Assembly: GCA_014730055.1 (NCBI GenBank)
Contig: WJIV01000288.1
Span: 1-7,057, forward strand
Reading direction: 5' to 3'
Origin: Candidatus Bathyarchaeota archaeon
Lineage (GTDB): Archaea; Thermoproteota; Bathyarchaeia; TCS64
Length of the DNA stretch: 7,057 bases
The position numbers were made by a program, and so were the translations under genes. The notes below the pieces were generated by a model that was not told the origin of the DNA, made no database searches, and saw only the letters and a list, made by a program, of their open reading frames with translations. This document shows, piece after piece, positions 1-5,362 of the stretch (the stretch's first letter is position 1; each line of letters begins with the position of its first letter).

Positions 1-5
1 AAAAT

Positions 6-1454
6 ATGTTAAAAGACAGAGTATGGGACTGGATCGAAGAGAATAAACAGGAATTCATCGATGTGGCTGATGAGGTTTGGAAATTTGCTGAACTCGGACT
101 TGTTGAGACCGAGAGCAGTAAGCTAATAGCAAAAAAATTAGAGGAGCATGGTTTCAAAGTTGATTTAGGGGTCGCTGGGATGCCTACAGCAATTTTCGCG
201 ACCTGGGGAGAGGGTAAACCAGTAATTGGCTTCCAAGGAGAATATGATGCCCTTCCGGGGATAAGTAATAAAGTTAAACCCGAAAAAGACCCATTAGTCA
301 AAGGAGCCCCAGGCCATGGTTGCGGTCATAACATACATGGAGCAACGGCACTAGCTTGTGCAGTGGCACTCAGACACATAATGGAAGATGAAGGCATACA
401 GGGAACCATAAATTTCTACGGTACACCGGCTGAGGAGAATTATGGAGGTAAGGTCTTCATGGTAAGAGAGGGGCTCTATGATAACCTAGATGCATGCCTT
501 AGCCACCATCCCAGCAGCATGAACACCGCAAGGCTCAGCAGCAGCAACGCGGTAAACGGGGTAAAGTTCGTCTACCATGGGAAAACAGCTCACGCTGCAG
601 GGAACCCTGAGATGGGCAGAAGTTCCCTAGATGCTATTGAGTTGATGAACATGGGCGTAAACTTCCTAAGAGAGCACGTCATCCCCGATGCAAGAATTCA
701 TTACGTTATTGAGGAGGGAGGAGGACAGCCAAATGTTGTTCCTGACTACGCCCGAAGCTGGTATTACATAAGAGCCCCTGAGAGAGATCAACTGGACCCA
801 ATCTATGAGCGGATTCTAAAGATAGCTAAAGGAGCCGCCATGATGACCGAGACCGAGCTAGAGATCCAGTTTATAGACGGAATATATAATATTCTGCCAA
901 GTAAGAGCCTGGCCAAGCTTGTGGTGAAGAACATGAAGGAGGTTGGACCCCCCGAGTATTCAGATGAGGAGTTGGAATTCGCTTCAAAGATAGCCAGCCA
1001 ATTCCCCAAACAGGAAAAGATCAATGGCCTCCGAAAGGCAAAGGTCCCCAACTGGGAGAAATACGTCGATGTCGACCTTGTTACCGATGTTCTTGATCCT
1101 TGGGGTGAGGGGGAAACCAGCCCTGGTTCAAGCGACGTAGGAGACGTATCATGGGTATGTCCAACCCTTGAATTCAGTACAACCTGCAACATTCTAGGAG
1201 CAGCTGGTCACAGTTGGGCCTTCGTAGCAGCCGCTGGTAGCACCATAGGGCACAAAAGCCTAGTATTCGCTGCAAAAACCATGGCCGGCGCAGCAGTGGA
1301 GTTACTTACAGATGCTGATCTAAGAAAGAAAGTGAGAGAGGAACACGGTGAAAGACTCAAGAATAGAGAGTATAAGACACCTCTACCTGAGGGACTACAG
1401 CCACCACTAGACATAGCTCAGGAAAACTGGGAGAAAACTCCTAAACAATATTAA
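6..1454 (+). CDS. M20D-family metallo-amidohydrolase, AbgB-like (aminobenzoyl-glutamate hydrolase subunit B type)
   Basis: A 482-residue zinc-type amidohydrolase of peptidase family M20, subfamily D, expected to be cytoplasmic (no signal peptide) and to cleave an N-acyl or peptide-like amide bond. Motifs run in family order: GEYDALPG (residues 78-85), GHGCGHNIHG (103-112, with C106 and H108 as metal-ligand candidates), PAEEN (141-145, the acidic catalytic/ligand pair), HH at 167-168, the start of the dimerisation lid at HGKTAHAAGNPEMGR (191-205), EGGGQPNVVPDYA (237-249), GSSDVGDVSW (375-384), and GHSW with H402. Length and motif spacing match AbgB, which in bacteria hydrolyses p-aminobenzoyl-glutamate as a heterodimer with AbgA. 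No abgA-like gene is visible, so the substrate is unknown. The ATG at 6 is the first codon available and fits the family N-terminus; the promoter lies outside the window. The family assignment is firm; the AbgB substrate is only a label by homology. Confidence 0.9.
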   Translation: MLKDRVWDWIEENKQEFIDVADEVWKFAELGLVETESSKLIAKKLEEHGFKVDLGVAGMPTAIFATWGEGKPVIGFQGEYDALPGISNKVKPEKDPLVKGAPGHGCGHNIHGATALACAVALRHIMEDEGIQGTINFYGTPAEENYGGKVFMVREGLYDNLDACLSHHPSSMNTARLSSSNAVNGVKFVYHGKTAHAAGNPEMGRSSLDAIELMNMGVNFLREHVIPDARIHYVIEEGGGQPNVVPDYARSWYYIRAPERDQLDPIYERILKIAKGAAMMTETELEIQFIDGIYNILPSKSLAKLVVKNMKEVGPPEYSDEELEFASKIASQFPKQEKINGLRKAKVPNWEKYVDVDLVTDVLDPWGEGETSPGSSDVGDVSWVCPTLEFSTTCNILGAAGHSWAFVAAAGSTIGHKSLVFAAKTMAGAAVELLTDADLRKKVREEHGERLKNREYKTPLPEGLQPPLDIAQENWEKTPKQY

Positions 1455-1570
1455 TTTTATAAAACTCTGTCAAAGAATAATAAAACCATATACAAATTTT
1501 CTTATCATTTAAGTTTCAGTTAAAAACAAGCACATCAATATTAGAGAGAAAAATAAAAACAAATAACACC

Positions 1571-1660
1571 AATTAAAGGAAAATATAGGAAAATAAAACC
1601 ATTTAAAGTAAATTAGAGACATTTAAAGTAAAACAAAGACATTTAAAGTAAAATAAAGGA
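1571..1660. repeat. Short tandem repeat, 20-base period, three adjacent units plus a degenerate outlying copy
   Basis: Three adjacent 20-base units begin with the same ten bases, ATTTAAAGTA, at 1601, 1621 and 1641. They end AATTAGAGAC, AAACAAAGAC and AAATAAAGGA respectively. A degenerate fourth copy (AATTAAAGGA then AAATATAGGA) sits at 1571-1590, separated from the array by ten bases. The first adjacent unit contains the dyad ATTTA-AAG-TAAAT. The period is close to two turns of B-form DNA, so the units would present the same helical face. Nothing identifies a binding protein. Expansion by slippage in AT-rich sequence is the simplest explanation. Confidence 0.75.
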
Positions 1661-1783
1661 AAATAAATACTATTTCCAGAGGGAAAGGGGTTTGAAAAAG
1701 GGTTATTTTACTAAAAGGGTTTATAGAAAAGGTTTTTCTCTTTTTACTAAATTACGAAGGGAATAACCTACTATAGAAATTTT

Positions 1784-1816
1784 GGATAAGATGGATATCC
1801 CACTAAATATCTTACC
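1784..1816 (-). terminator. Possible hairpin downstream of the TIGR04076-like gene
   Basis: GG(A)TAAGAT at 1784-1792 can pair with ATCTTACC at 1809-1816, giving an eight-pair stem with one bulged A. The 16-base loop contains the self-complementary GGATATCC (1793-1800). It lies 20 bases past the stop of the minus-strand gene, a fitting place for a transcript end. Only a short T-run follows at once on the minus strand; the richer T-tracts start further on. Archaeal termination depends mainly on oligo-T rather than hairpins, so this is a weak call. Confidence 0.3.
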
Positions 1817-1836
1817 TTTATGAGATTTGATATCAT

Positions 1837-2142
1837 TTATTCAGAGCTATTGATCTCGCTTATCTCAAGTATTACCTGTCCTTTAGGGTCAGGGCACTGT
1901 ACATGCCAAGTAGTAGGCATCCAGTCCTCAGGTTCATCAAGTTTTCTTTGCTTTGCTGGAAGAAGGGGGAGAACAGCGTTTAGAGCCCAATAACAAAAAG
2001 TTCCATCAGGAACACTCAATTTTCCACCCCTAACAATGAAATAGTCCCCCACTTTCATCGTGTCACAGACACCGTTGATTTTGACAGCCTCAACCTTTAG
2101 ATCCTTCAATCTCTTCACCAGATTGTGGAGATGGGAGAGCAC
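1837..2142 (-). CDS. TIGR04076-like small conserved protein of unknown function
   Basis: A protein of about 90-101 residues resembling the TIGR04076 family, small proteins found in archaea and anaerobic bacteria with no established function. The family pattern is clear: VEAVKINGVC, then KVGDYFIV (residues 30-37), GGKLSVPDGTFCYWAL (39-54), LPLLPAKQRKLDEPEDW (58-74), and VQCPDPKGQVILEI (81-94). Cysteines at 26, 50 and 83 could bind a metal or act in redox chemistry, which is inference. The longest frame starts at GTG 2142 with no ribosome site. A TTG at 2109 preceded by GGTGA (2120-2116) gives a 90-residue protein beginning M-KDLKVEAVKI, which fits the family length better and is my preferred start. 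The gene lies 30 bases after the transporter stop on the same strand, so it may share that transcript or use its own promoter near 2145. No membrane segment or signal peptide is seen. Confidence 0.75.
   Translation of the reverse strand: MLSHLHNLVKRLKDLKVEAVKINGVCDTMKVGDYFIVRGGKLSVPDGTFCYWALNAVLPLLPAKQRKLDEPEDWMPTTWHVQCPDPKGQVILEISEINSSE
2116..2120 (-). promoter_or_regulatory. Shine-Dalgarno-like GGTGA that decides the TIGR04076-like start
   Basis: On the minus strand GGTGA (2120 down to 2116) stands five bases before the TTG at 2109. The upstream GTG at 2142 has no comparable site. This supports initiation at TTG and removes eleven residues from the longest reading. Confidence 0.4.
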
Positions 2143-2144
2143 CG

Positions 2145-2150
2145 TATAAA
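2145..2150 (-). promoter_or_regulatory. Possible internal TATA box in front of the TIGR04076-like gene
   Basis: The minus-strand hexamer TTTATA occupies the 30-base gap after the transporter stop. A start site about 25 bases downstream would fall near 2120, just ahead of the GGTGA and TTG. The small gene could therefore be transcribed separately from the transporter. The match is short and the region is AT-biased, so this is tentative. Confidence 0.25.
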
Positions 2151-2172
2151 GACTTTGGGCAGATGGACCTGA

Positions 2173-3462
2173 CTATTCGGGGCAAGACTCGGGAACAGAT
2201 ATTGAACAAATCCTACCAGTTTCCTGAACCAGAAAGATCCCTGTTACTGCTGTTAAACCAACCATTATACTCTGAAGATAAAGCGGTGCGGATCTACCTA
2301 CATTCTCATAGAGGAATCCTCCTAGGAGGCTACCCGTGGCCCCCATAAGTGACCCGGGGGTAATACCTACTCTGAAGGAGCGCATGGTACCCGCTATACT
2401 CCATAGAGCGTTCACCCTTCCCCTGTGATGAGGCTCGGTTAGATCGGTGAATAGAGCCTGACCAGATGACATCCCCACACTACCCAGAAGTGTTACTATT
2501 ACGCTTACAATGAATACATGATAGAAAGATCCGCTCAAAACGAATCCTATTATGGCTAAGGGAGTTATGAATATTGCAGGTATTAGTAAACATAGCCTGC
2601 CCCGTCTGTCAGCAACTCTGGCGAGGGGGACCGCCGCCATCGTACCAACCAGGGTGTTAGCGGCCGTTATGATCCCCCACTCGGAGAGGGAGAGCTTAAT
2701 GACATCTTCTGTAGCGTAGACAACCCAGAAGGGACTCCCGATCGCCGCCCCAAGCCCGAAGAACAGCCCCATTATACCTAAAATCCTCAGGGGTCGGCTT
2801 AGAGTTTGGACAGTCTCACCTAACCCATTCCAAGCCTCAGTAGCCAGACCGTTTACAGAAATGCTTCCCCGGTCTTTCTCAGGAAGGGTCTCCTCAATGT
2901 ATAGATATCTTAAAACAGAGGCGATAAAGGAGGCAGCAAATAGGAATAGATAGCCGATTCTTAATGCCTCCACAATGCCTCGCCTATCCATGTAGACGCC
3001 CATTAAATACGGTGATACCAGGCCGAATAAAGGAGGAACAATGGACCAGAGCGCGTAACTCTGAGCCCGGTTGTCCTCATCGGTCGAGTCATCAATAATA
3101 CTTGCGAAGGAGGGCTGTCTGAATCCAAGTGCAAGCGAGTTGATTACTGAGGCAGCAACTAACCATCGTAAGTCTTTCGCAAATGAGAACAATAGAAAGT
3201 TAAAGGAAACTAGGAAACTCATGGAGTAGAGCATTTTCTTCCGTCCGTATGTATCAGCAAGCTGTCCGCCGATAATCGTAGGAATGATGCTTGATATTGC
3301 TCCAACAGAAGTAATCAAGCCGATATGGAAATAGCTTCCACCAAGATAATAGACATATAGGCTCTGAAAAGGTGTCACTAGCTGCCCAGCAAAAGTCCAT
3401 ATTCCAGCGCTTAGCATCATGACGCCAAGGTTACCTTTAACTGCCTCCCTTAAACCAAGCAT
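2173..3462 (-). CDS. Major facilitator superfamily (MFS) transporter
   Basis: A 429-residue integral membrane protein, close to the usual 400-450 residues for a 12-helix MFS carrier. Hydrophobic spans are seen at about 12-32, 44-64, 79-96, 100-118, 138-156, 168-186, 226-248, 261-281, 291-310, 313-333, 350-381 and 392-412. The MFS signature loop between helices 2 and 3 is present as GGQLADTYGRKK (65-76), and its pseudo-repeat in the second half is VPLARVADRRGR (278-289), marking the internal duplication. A hydrophilic central loop (about 190-225) divides the halves. MFS carriers use ion gradients to move small solutes or drugs; the substrate cannot be read from this sequence. The ATG at 3462 lies about 26 bases from a TATA-like box, suggesting a leaderless message. 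It is divergent from the PAC2-family gene and is followed closely by the TIGR04076-like gene. Confidence 0.88.
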   Translation of the reverse strand: MLGLREAVKGNLGVMMLSAGIWTFAGQLVTPFQSLYVYYLGGSYFHIGLITSVGAISSIIPTIIGGQLADTYGRKKMLYSMSFLVSFNFLLFSFAKDLRWLVAASVINSLALGFRQPSFASIIDDSTDEDNRAQSYALWSIVPPLFGLVSPYLMGVYMDRRGIVEALRIGYLFLFAASFIASVLRYLYIEETLPEKDRGSISVNGLATEAWNGLGETVQTLSRPLRILGIMGLFFGLGAAIGSPFWVVYATEDVIKLSLSEWGIITAANTLVGTMAAVPLARVADRRGRLCLLIPAIFITPLAIIGFVLSGSFYHVFIVSVIVTLLGSVGMSSGQALFTDLTEPHHRGRVNALWSIAGTMRSFRVGITPGSLMGATGSLLGGFLYENVGRSAPLYLQSIMVGLTAVTGIFLVQETGRICSISVPESCPE

Positions 3463-3483
3463 GAGAAAACTAGTAGACTACAA

Positions 3484-3491
3484 TTATTAAA
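3484..3491 (-). promoter_or_regulatory. TATA-like promoter element of the MFS gene
   Basis: The minus-strand octamer TTTAATAA is centred about 26 bases before the ATG at 3462. No ribosome-binding sequence lies between box and start. Transcription would begin at or next to the ATG, which is the leaderless arrangement common in archaea. Confidence 0.45.
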
Positions 3492-3510
3492 CCCATAGAA
3501 ACAATCCCCC

Positions 3511-3517
3511 TTTATTA
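3511..3517 (+). promoter_or_regulatory. TATA-like promoter element of the PAC2-family gene
   Basis: TTTATTA is centred about 29 bases before the ATG at 3543, with no Shine-Dalgarno sequence in between, again pointing to a leaderless or very short-leader message. It stands back to back with the minus-strand box at 3484-3491, so this 80-base gap works as a divergent promoter pair. The heptamer TAACACT occurs at 3516-3522 and again at 3534-3540, around the expected start region. Confidence 0.45.
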
Positions 3518-3542
3518 ACACTTAACAACATAATAACACTCA

Positions 3543-4274
3543 ATGTCAAGTATAGAGATCGTAGAACTCGCGGATATCCCCCAAAAGAAGAGGACGGTAA
3601 TAACAGGTTTCGCAGGAGCTGGATTCATTGGAAATACAGCTCTTATGCACGTTGTTCGCTCAAAGGGACTTAGACAGGTCGCTTACCTTCATGGAAACAG
3701 CATGCCACCCGTAATGGTATTGGTCGATGGAGAAGCCAAATATAGCTTCAGGATATACACCGATGGGTCAGACGAGCTGATGTTTCTAATAACAGAAGCG
3801 ATGATATCAGGAGAATCTGCTTGGGAAATTGGGCAGGAGATGATGAAATGGCTCAAAAGGAAAGGGGTTAGAGAGATAATAGCCTTTGATGGTTTTCCAT
3901 TCTCACAACCTGGTGCAAATATTTTTGGCTTTACCACATCAGGGAAAAACCTCCAGGAATATGGTATCCAGCCTCTGGGACAGGGAGCGATCTCAGGAAT
4001 CAACGCGTCATTAATGGAAAGAACTTTGAAAGATAACATTCCATGGACGACTCTCTTCGTACCGACACGTATGGCCGGGGGTATTGATTACGATGGGGCA
4101 GTTACAGCAGTGAAGGTCCTTAACAATATGTTCAACATGGAAATAGAGACCGAGCAACTGGAGAAAATATCAGAAGCAATATCAAGAGCTACAAGAACTC
4201 AACAGCCTAGGAGACAGCAGCGGAAAAAAAGCGGCTTCCTAGATAGGATATTACCTGGCGATCAGGAAGCCTAA
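3543..4274 (+). CDS. PAC2-family protein (archaeal proteasome assembly chaperone-like)
   Basis: A 243-residue soluble protein of the PAC2 family (COG2047 type), related to eukaryotic proteasome assembly chaperone 2 and archaeal PbaA/PbaB proteins. Family landmarks are the N-terminal TVITGFAGAGFIGNTAL (18-34), LHGNSMPPVMVLVDGEAKY (49-67), FLITEAMISGESAWEIG (81-97), the KWLKRKGVREIIAFDG stretch (102-117), LGQGAISGINASL (145-157) and VPTRMAGGIDYDGAVTAVKVLN (173-194). Archaeal members bind proteasome subunits or act as ATP-independent chaperones, but many paralogues are uncharacterised. The C-terminus is unusual: a basic, glutamine-rich tail (about 217-230, QQPRRQQRKK) followed by FLDRILPGDQEA. 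It lacks the terminal hydrophobic-tyrosine-X (HbYX) motif that would dock on a proteasome ring. I therefore assign the family and leave direct proteasome binding open. The start at 3543 fits the family and the upstream TATA box. Confidence 0.85.
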   Translation: MSSIEIVELADIPQKKRTVITGFAGAGFIGNTALMHVVRSKGLRQVAYLHGNSMPPVMVLVDGEAKYSFRIYTDGSDELMFLITEAMISGESAWEIGQEMMKWLKRKGVREIIAFDGFPFSQPGANIFGFTTSGKNLQEYGIQPLGQGAISGINASLMERTLKDNIPWTTLFVPTRMAGGIDYDGAVTAVKVLNNMFNMEIETEQLEKISEAISRATRTQQPRRQQRKKSGFLDRILPGDQEA

Positions 4275-4295
4275 TTCCTCTATCAAATACTTTAT

Positions 4296-4379
4296 CTATC
4301 TAGCTTTATTGGCAGTTCTTCCAATCGCACTGATTAAAATAATTATTAGTATTAATCCAAATAGCTCTCCAAATGTCAT
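4296..4379 (-). CDS. Candidate single-span membrane microprotein (27 residues)
   Basis: A minus-strand frame begins at ATG 4379 and ends with TAG at 4298-4296. The peptide starts MTFGELFG, continues through an unbroken hydrophobic stretch LILIIILISAIG (about residues 9-20), and ends in a basic tail RTANKAR. That is the design of a one-helix membrane peptide with a positive cytoplasmic end. A TATA-like TTTTTATT (4408-4401) is centred 25 bases before the ATG, the same leaderless spacing as nearby genes. The frame converges on the PAC2-family gene and diverges from aspartate dehydrogenase. A 27-codon frame can easily occur by chance in AT-rich DNA, where ATA/ATT/TTA codons give hydrophobic residues, so it remains a candidate. 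Confidence 0.25.
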   Translation of the reverse strand: MTFGELFGLILIIILISAIGRTANKAR

Positions 4380-4400
4380 GAATATAGAATTGATCCGTAG

Positions 4401-4408
4401 AATAAAAA
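4401..4408 (-). promoter_or_regulatory. TATA-like box upstream of the candidate microprotein
   Basis: Minus-strand TTTTTATT is centred about 25 bases before the ATG at 4379. The sequence is low in complexity and the gene it would serve is uncertain. Confidence 0.2.
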
Positions 4409-4426
4409 CCCTAAAAAATGAGGTAC

Positions 4427-4434
4427 TTTAATCT
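4427..4434 (+). promoter_or_regulatory. TATA-like promoter element of the aspartate dehydrogenase gene
   Basis: CTTTAATC is centred about 25 bases before the ATG at 4455, and no Shine-Dalgarno sequence lies between them. This favours the first of the three closely spaced ATGs (4455, 4458, 4464) as the 5' end of a leaderless message. Confidence 0.4.
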
Positions 4435-4454
4435 TTTCGGAAGCCTTACAGTAC

Positions 4455-5300
4455 ATGATGGATATGGAGCATAGTCTGAAGGTTGGATTGATTGGTTGTG
4501 GCGCAATCGGTAGAACACTTGCATTAGCAATTATTGATGGCAAAGCCGGGAATGTCGAATTATCAGCTATTTGCGATATTGATGAGGAAAGACTGGAAAG
4601 TTTACATAAGGAACTTGGAAGACAAGAGATCAAGAAATATATGAGTCCTTTCGACCTTCTCAAGGTGCCAGGAATTGAGCTTATTATTGAAGCAGCGACA
4701 AGGGAAACAGTGAAAGATATTTCTGAGAGAGCGCTGGAGATGGGTAAAAGCCTCCTTGTAATGAGTGCTGGGGCATTCTCTGATAAAGATCTATACGAGA
4801 ACCTCTACAGTAAGGCAAGTGAGAAAAAGCTGAAAATCTACATCCCCTCAGGTGCAATAATAGGACTTGATGGGGTCAAATCCGCTTCAGTTGAGAAACT
4901 GAGAAGAGTTGAGATAATATCCACGAAGAACCCAAGGAGTCTGGAAGGCGCACCATATCTAAAGAAAAACAACATTGATATAAGCCACCTTACGGAGGCC
5001 AAGATACTCTTCCAAGGCACAGCAGATAAAGCTATAGAGGGATTTCCAAAGAACGTAAATGTCGCTGTAATACTGAGCCTGGCAGGAATTGGTGTAGAAA
5101 ATACCTTGGTCACCATTGTAGCTGATCCCAAGGCAAGGCTTACTAAACACGAGATAAAGGCAGAAGGAGACTTTGGCGAACTTCACGGCATAACACAGAA
5201 TTACCTTCACCCAGATAACCCTAAAACAAGCTATCTTGCACCCCTCTCAGCAATAAGACTACTTAAAAAGATCTCGGAACCAGTTCAAGTTGGAACCTGA
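4455..5300 (+). CDS. nadX: L-aspartate dehydrogenase, NadX-type (EC 1.4.1.21)
   Basis: A 281-residue cytoplasmic enzyme that oxidises L-aspartate with NAD(P) to iminoaspartate, the precursor that quinolinate synthase uses in de novo NAD synthesis. The N-terminal Rossmann fold shows VGLIGCGAIG (10-19, GxGxxG) and an acidic strand end, CDID (40-43). Further landmarks are EAATRETV (79-86), VMSAGAF (102-108), SGAIIGLDG (132-140), STKNPRSLEGAPY (156-168), FPKNVNVA (197-204), KHEI (231-234), GDFGELHGI (238-246) and HPDNPKTSYLAPLSAI (252-267). The histidine of the HEI motif (H232) is my candidate for the catalytic histidine of characterised aspartate dehydrogenases, placed from memory of the family. 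Length is slightly above the common 240-270 residues. Three ATGs lie at 4455, 4458 and 4464; all keep the fold, and the TATA spacing favours 4455. The next gene follows 62 bases later on the same strand. A bacterial-style NadB is not seen here. Confidence 0.87.
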   Translation: MMDMEHSLKVGLIGCGAIGRTLALAIIDGKAGNVELSAICDIDEERLESLHKELGRQEIKKYMSPFDLLKVPGIELIIEAATRETVKDISERALEMGKSLLVMSAGAFSDKDLYENLYSKASEKKLKIYIPSGAIIGLDGVKSASVEKLRRVEIISTKNPRSLEGAPYLKKNNIDISHLTEAKILFQGTADKAIEGFPKNVNVAVILSLAGIGVENTLVTIVADPKARLTKHEIKAEGDFGELHGITQNYLHPDNPKTSYLAPLSAIRLLKKISEPVQVGT

Positions 5301-5305
5301 TTATT

Positions 5306-5320
5306 GGATTAGGAAAATCC
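5306..5320 (+). other. Small inverted repeat between aspartate dehydrogenase and the methyltransferase fusion
   Basis: GGATT (5306-5310) and AATCC (5316-5320) form a perfect five-pair stem around the loop AGGAA, starting six bases after the dehydrogenase stop. No T-tract follows, so termination is unlikely. It may stabilise a processed 3' end, mark a weak regulator site, or be chance. Confidence 0.2.
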
Positions 5321-5362
5321 TGAAGAGGATGCAATATCATCAATAACTAGTAGGCAAAATAT

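Larger units (their letters stand above)
1455..1836. other. AT-rich convergent intergenic spacer (382 bases)
   Basis: This spacer separates two convergent genes, the amidohydrolase (+) and the TIGR04076-like gene (-). I see no convincing protein-coding frame and no tRNA-like fold. It opens with the palindrome TTTTATAAAA (1455-1464) directly after the amidohydrolase stop. The middle is strongly A-rich on the plus strand and holds a tandem repeat (1571-1660). From 1684 to 1736 a short motif of the form AAAAGGGTTT recurs four times at irregular spacing (1684, 1696, 1713, 1727). A hairpin lies at 1784-1816. Read on the minus strand, the A-rich stretch becomes repeated T-tracts downstream of the TIGR04076-like stop, so it could serve as a multi-site oligo-T termination zone of the archaeal kind. 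That role is inferred. Confidence 0.6.

Noticed and set aside
803..1192. Minus-strand open frame of 129 codons inside the amidohydrolase
   Set aside because: It is fully antisense to conserved M20D motifs on the plus strand, and its serine/arginine-rich translation matches no family. It is a shadow frame.
1571..1736. CRISPR array
   Set aside because: Repeat units are 20 bases and adjacent, with no unique spacers of 30-40 bases, and the sequence is low-complexity A/T. No cas gene is nearby.
1455..1836. Replication origin or centromere-like element
   Set aside because: The region is AT-rich with tandem repeats, but no origin recognition box is recognisable and no orc1/cdc6 or partition gene is adjacent.
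2163..2348. Plus-strand open frame of 61 codons over the transporter 3' end
   Set aside because: It is antisense to the MFS gene, with no recognisable domain and no promoter or ribosome site of its own.
4275..4454. tRNA or other structured RNA in the gap after the PAC2 gene
   Set aside because: No cloverleaf, T-loop consensus or strong stem is visible, and the gap is AT-rich throughout.
4376..4663. Minus-strand open frame of 95 codons spanning the nadX promoter and 5' end
   Set aside because: Most of it is antisense to the nadX Rossmann motif. The shorter minus-strand frame at 4296-4379 in the gap is in a different frame and is the better candidate.
4959..5210. Minus-strand open frame of 83 codons with several cysteines inside nadX
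   Set aside because: It lies antisense to the conserved C-terminal half of aspartate dehydrogenase and shows no family features. The hydrophobic and cysteine content follows from the complementary codons.
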